8,552 nucleotides of DNA, taken from positions 1 to 8,552 of the forward strand of contig JAHFUU010000074.1 in NCBI GenBank assembly GCA_023264915.1, given 5' to 3'. Source of the stretch: Microthrixaceae bacterium. Its GTDB lineage: Bacteria > Actinomycetota > Acidimicrobiia > Acidimicrobiales > Acidimicrobilacustridaceae. A program made the translations under genes and the position numbers. The notes beneath the pieces were generated by a model. The model was not told where the DNA came from. It searched no databases and worked only from the letters and a program-made list of their open reading frames with translations. Below are positions 5,532 to 8,552 of the stretch, in pieces (position 1 is the stretch's first letter; every line of letters starts with the position of its first letter).

Positions 5532-7007
5532 GTGGCCTTCGCTGCTGTAGGTCTCCTGCTGGTCTCAGCGGCGGCGATCGGGCTGGCTCTGCTCAGCACA
5601 CGCCGCGCACGGACCGCCAAGGTCGAGCTCGATCGGCTCACGCGCAGCGACCCTCTCACCGGTCTGCCCAACCGCGTGATGTTCGAGGAACGGCTGGCCG
5701 CTGCTGTCGCCGAAGCCCGATCGACCAACCGTCGGATCATGGTCCTCATCTTCGAGCTGAACCGTTACGGCGCGATCAACGAGACCTACGGGCACGAGAT
5801 CGGCGACTCGTTGATGAGGACTGTTGTCGAGCAGATGAAGCGGGCTTCCCCGGGGATCGTCCTCTACCGCTACAGCGGTCCCCAGTTCACTCTCATCGAC
5901 ACGAACGTCTCCACCATCGAGGTTGCCCGGACACGCGCAAGTGAGCTCCAGGCGGCGCTGGCCTCACCCTTCAAGGTCGCGCGCGACAGCATCCGGTTGA
6001 CGGCAAGCATCGGTTTCACCGTGGCTGATCCCCGTCCCGAGAACTGGCGTGACATCCTCCTCGACGCCACCATCGCCCTTCAGGAGGCGAACGAACGCGG
6101 GGCAGGGAGCATCGCGAACTTCGAGATCTCCCTGAGAGACCGACTCAACCCCGCGACTGCCGAGCGTCGCCTCCGGAGCGCTCTTGACCAGGGCCAGTTC
6201 TCGTTGCTGTACATGCCGCTGGTGACGATCTGGGACAACTCCATCGTCGGGGTCGAGGCGCTGCTCCGATGGGCGGACCCAGATCGTGGCGGCGCGATCA
6301 TCTCGCCGTCAGAGTTCTTGAAGGCGTTGGACGAGACGGGACTCATCGTTCCGGTCGGCGCTTGGGTGATACATGAGGCGTGCCGGCAGACCGCGCTGTG
6401 GCAACAGGAGTTCGCCCAGCGAGATCTCACGACCACCGTGAACGTCTCGCCGCGCCAGTTCGCGCAGAGCGACTTCGCGGACGTGCTCGAGGACGCCATC
6501 GCCGAGACCGGCGCAAACCCCGAGAGGCTGTGCATCGAGATCACCGAGACGAGCGCCGTGAGGGACATCGATGCCGCGTGGAGCTCGATGCGCCTCGCCA
6601 AGAAGCTCGGGGTGCAGCTGGCCCTGGACGACTTCGGTACCGGCTACTCGTCGCTCGCGTACATGCGTCAGTTCGAGCTGGACGTGTTGAAGATCGAGCC
6701 GTCCTTCGTGAAGGGTCTGGGTGCCAGCCGCGAGGACGAGGCCATCGTGCAGCAGATCATCGGGCTCGCTCACAACCTGGGCATCACCGCCGTTGCCGAA
6801 GGTGTGGACTCCGAGCTCCAGGCGGCGACCTTGAAGAGCCTCACCTGCGATCTCGCCCAGGGCTACTACTACAGCCAGCCACAGCCAGTGGAAGTGGTCG
6901 AGGCGATGATCCGCAAGGGCAAGGTGACACCAGGCGAGAGCCAGAAGAAGAGCGTCGACTGGTCAGGCGGCGGCGTCCGCGTGTCACCTGACGTCCTGTC
7001 CCCTTGA
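5532..7007 (+). CDS. Membrane GGDEF-EAL protein, probable cyclic di-GMP phosphodiesterase
   Basis: Start GTG 5532 is chosen because GGAGG lies five bases upstream and a membrane helix begins at once (residues 2-22); an in-frame GTG at 5439 would add 31 residues but has no ribosome site. The 491-residue protein has a GGDEF domain (about 36-195) opening with LTRSDPLTGLPNR, but the signature loop reads SGPQF (115-119) instead of GGDEF, so cyclase activity is very unlikely; the domain may still bind GTP as a regulatory module. The EAL domain (about 205-460) keeps the catalytic set: EALLR (Glu242), Asn304 in NVSPRQF, Glu336 in CIEITE, Asp366-Asp367 in LALDDFGTGYSS, Lys387, Glu423 in AEGV and Gln443 in AQGYYYSQP. 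The usual Asp of KID is Glu here (KIE). It should hydrolyse cyclic di-GMP to pGpG on the inner membrane face. No dedicated sensor domain is present, so the signal is unknown. Confidence 0.93.
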   Translation: MAFAAVGLLLVSAAAIGLALLSTRRARTAKVELDRLTRSDPLTGLPNRVMFEERLAAAVAEARSTNRRIMVLIFELNRYGAINETYGHEIGDSLMRTVVEQMKRASPGIVLYRYSGPQFTLIDTNVSTIEVARTRASELQAALASPFKVARDSIRLTASIGFTVADPRPENWRDILLDATIALQEANERGAGSIANFEISLRDRLNPATAERRLRSALDQGQFSLLYMPLVTIWDNSIVGVEALLRWADPDRGGAIISPSEFLKALDETGLIVPVGAWVIHEACRQTALWQQEFAQRDLTTTVNVSPRQFAQSDFADVLEDAIAETGANPERLCIEITETSAVRDIDAAWSSMRLAKKLGVQLALDDFGTGYSSLAYMRQFELDVLKIEPSFVKGLGASREDEAIVQQIIGLAHNLGITAVAEGVDSELQAATLKSLTCDLAQGYYYSQPQPVEVVEAMIRKGKVTPGESQKKSVDWSGGGVRVSPDVLSP

Positions 7008-7452
7008 AGGCGCACGTTCGGGCGCTCCCGTGCGTTGCCGAAGTTGTTCGCTTGGACAGGCCACGCGCAGAGTAAGCGCCCAGGGTCCCCAGCCGATGCT
7101 GGGTCGACCATCCCCACCAACTAAGACCAAGAGACCGTGGCCGGGACGGAGCCCGCAGTTGGCCTCAGGTGACACGCGATCGTCATGTCCACAGGCCTTC
7201 CCTCCCCGCGATCGATGGGTTACCTTCGGGGAGGTCGGCTTTGACGACTCGTTGGATCTTGCGAAAGGCCCTGCGAGGCATCGCCCGTGAGCAACGCCGC
7301 TGCGGAGCCAGGAACTGCGGGAGCAAGACCATGGAGCACATGGGTCGCACCGGGAGCACCGGGAGCAAGGCCATGGAACGCATGGGGGCGGCCGGCGCAC
7401 CCGCTTGGTTCGCGCTGAGCAGCACACGAGACTTCGCGGGGCACCCTCGGTG
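7008..7452. other. Long intergenic stretch without a confident gene
   Basis: About 445 bases follow the GGDEF-EAL stop. A hairpin-capable sequence at 7084-7109 (CCCAGC-CGAT-GCTGGG with outer GGTC/GACC pairs and a two-base bulge) could terminate the upstream gene but lacks a T run. An imperfect 42-bp tandem duplication lies at 7319-7402. Frames open across this stretch, such as 7169-7453 on the plus strand, have no ribosome site, mixed codon preference and no recognisable domain, so they are not called. No tRNA or other RNA gene was recognised. Confidence 0.5.
7319..7402 (+). repeat. Imperfect 42-bp tandem duplication
   Basis: The 26-base block GGGAGCAAGACCATGGAGCA... at 7319-7344 recurs at 7361-7386 with four differences (about 22 of 26 matching), giving a 42-bp period; the trailing 16 bases of each unit are only loosely similar. 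A shorter ACCGGGAGC doublet lies between the two blocks (7349-7366). The period is a multiple of three, so a coding origin is possible but not shown. Confidence 0.6.
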
Positions 7453-7656
7453 ATGCAGCCTCCTGACCACCAGGAAGTGATGAAGAGCCTGGCCGAACAG
7501 CTCGAGTGGGTTCTCGATGAGATCGACCAGGGCAACGTGCTGGCCGACCAGGACGCTCGGCTGCGGCTTCGATTCGTCCTGGACGAGCTCGACCGGGCCA
7601 CGCGCCCCGAGTCCGTCGTGCCACGCTCACCCGGGCGGGGCCTGTCTGACCCTTGA
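7453..7656 (+). CDS. Small hypothetical protein, 67 residues
   Basis: I do not recognise a family. ATG 7453 and ATG 7480 are both in frame; the latter has AGGA five bases upstream, so the protein could be 58 residues. The central part (about 14-45: LEWVLDEIDQGN, then ARLRLRFVLDELDRA) reads as two amphipathic helices rich in Leu, Asp and Arg with a helix-turn-helix-like hairpin shape; the two VLDE-(I/L)D segments resemble each other. The tail is Pro/Arg-rich and probably disordered. Codon use has strong G/C third positions, supporting coding. It converges on glyS with six bases between the two stop codons, so any terminator must overlap coding sequence. Confidence 0.55.
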   Translation: MQPPDHQEVMKSLAEQLEWVLDEIDQGNVLADQDARLRLRFVLDELDRATRPESVVPRSPGRGLSDP

Positions 7657-7662
7657 TCGAGC

Positions 7663-8552
7663 TCAGACGAGGCGATCTTGCAGGTAGGACGCCAGCTGGT
7701 CGGCGGCGACACGATCCTGTTGCATGGAGTCACGCTCGCGAACCGTCACCGCCCCGTCGTCCAGCGACTCGAAGTCGATGGTCACGCAGTAAGGCGTGCC
7801 CAGCTCGTCCTGACGCCGGTAGCGCCTGCCGATGGCCTGGGTCTCGTCGTAGTCGGTCGAAAAGAGCGGCTGCAGCGAGGCGAGCACGCCGCGCGCCATC
7901 GGCAACAGGGCTTCCTTCCTCGACAGGGGCAGGACCGCCACCTTGTAAGGAGCAAGCCGGTGATGGAGGCGGAGCACGACGCGCTCGTCGCCCCGCACGA
8001 GCTCCTTGTCATAGCCAGACAGGATGAAGGCCATCATCGTGCGCGTGGCGCCCGCCGCCGGTTCGATCACGTGGGGCACGTACCTCGTGCCCGTACCGGG
8101 ATCGAAGTAGTCGAGGCGCTCACCTGAGTGCTGGCTGTGCTGGGTGAGATCGAACGCCCCCCGGTTGGCGATGCCCTCGAGCTCGTCCCATCCCCACGGG
8201 AACAGGAACTCGACGTCTGAGGTGTCGCTCGAGTAGTGAGACAGCTCCTCTGGCCCGTGGGCGCGAAGGCGCAGCTTGCCATCTGGGATGCCGAGGTCCG
8301 AGTACCACTGACGACGCTGGTCGCACCAGTACCGGTACCACTGCGTGGCCTCGTCAGGGGGAACGAAGTACTCCATCTCCATCTGCTCGAACTCACGAGT
8401 GCGGAACACGAAGTTCTGGGGCGTGATCTCGTTGCGGAACGACTTGCCGATCTGTGCGATACCGAAAGGAGGCTTCTTCCGGGTGGTCGTCAGCACGTTC
8501 TTGAAGTCGACGAACATCCCCTGGGCGGTCTCTGGCCTGAGGTAGGCAACCG
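7663..8552 (-). CDS. glyS: Glycyl-tRNA synthetase (alpha2, class II), N-terminal part outside window
   Basis: The minus-strand frame enters from the right edge and ends with TGA at 7663-7665, giving 296 visible residues of the C-terminal part. The first visible residues, [19 protein letters not shown], carry the LRPETAQG block characteristic of eukaryote-like homodimeric glycyl-tRNA synthetases, so the ATG at 8517 is internal and not a start. Class II motif 2 follows ([25 protein letters not shown] region, with the ATP-contacting Arg), and motif 3 reads [13 protein letters not shown] with its Arg. The C-terminal ~110 residues, starting [15 protein letters not shown], are the anticodon-binding domain. 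The enzyme charges tRNA-Gly with glycine in the cytoplasm and is essential. No frameshift or missing motif is visible in the part present. Confidence 0.97.
   Translation of the reverse strand, partial: VAYLRPETAQGMFVDFKNVLTTTRKKPPFGIAQIGKSFRNEITPQNFVFRTREFEQMEMEYFVPPDEATQWYRYWCDQRRQWYSDLGIPDGKLRLRAHGPEELSHYSSDTSDVEFLFPWGWDELEGIANRGAFDLTQHSQHSGERLDYFDPGTGTRYVPHVIEPAAGATRTMMAFILSGYDKELVRGDERVVLRLHHRLAPYKVAVLPLSRKEALLPMARGVLASLQPLFSTDYDETQAIGRRYRRQDELGTPYCVTIDFESLDDGAVTVRERDSMQQDRVAADQLASYLQDRLV

Noticed and set aside
7169..7453. A 94-codon plus-strand frame
   Set aside because: No ribosome site, weak codon preference in its first half and no recognisable domain; only its repeat is notable and is reported as such.
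8515..8517. ATG as the glyS start
   Set aside because: The frame continues upstream to the window edge and encodes the conserved LRPETAQG block, so this Met is internal.

Overview
The window is GC-rich chromosomal DNA, most likely from an actinobacterium. Three things point there: a mycothiol-dependent maleylpyruvate-isomerase-fold protein, a resuscitation-promoting-factor (Rpf)-type transglycosylase, and an alpha2-type glycyl-tRNA synthetase, together with strong G/C preference at third codon positions. The Thr/Ser-rich tail of the Rpf protein would suit Acidimicrobiia, but the order cannot be fixed from sequence reading alone.

Layout. 1-801 (+): 3' part of a DinB/MDMPI-fold protein. 864-1121 (+): small putative ribbon-helix-helix protein. 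1123-3127: a complete IS1634-family insertion sequence whose single transposase gene lies on the minus strand, flanked by the 6-bp palindrome GCTAGC. 3147-3171: perfect 12-bp inverted repeat, probably the terminator that once separated the small gene from its convergent neighbour. 3224-4420 (-): membrane-anchored coiled-coil protein with an Rpf domain. 4453-5249 (-): tandem universal stress protein, broken by one frameshift near 4660, 32 bp upstream of the Rpf gene and probably in one operon with it. 5250-5531: divergent regulatory region. 5532-7007 (+): membrane GGDEF-EAL protein with a degenerate GGDEF and an intact EAL site. 7008-7452: no confident gene, one imperfect 42-bp tandem duplication. 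7453-7656 (+): small unknown gene. 7663-8552 (-): glyS, running off the right edge.

How the parts relate. The stress protein and Rpf genes would be transcribed together and suit a stress/dormancy/wall-remodelling role; the divergent EAL protein probably degrades cyclic di-GMP. The flanking genes look like ordinary housekeeping or unrelated genes.

The most noteworthy point is the IS insertion. It lies exactly at the stop codon of the small gene, leaves that stop codon in place, and appears to take the transposase's own stop codon from the same target CTAG. I see no defence system, CRISPR array, RNA gene or clearly new multi-gene system here.
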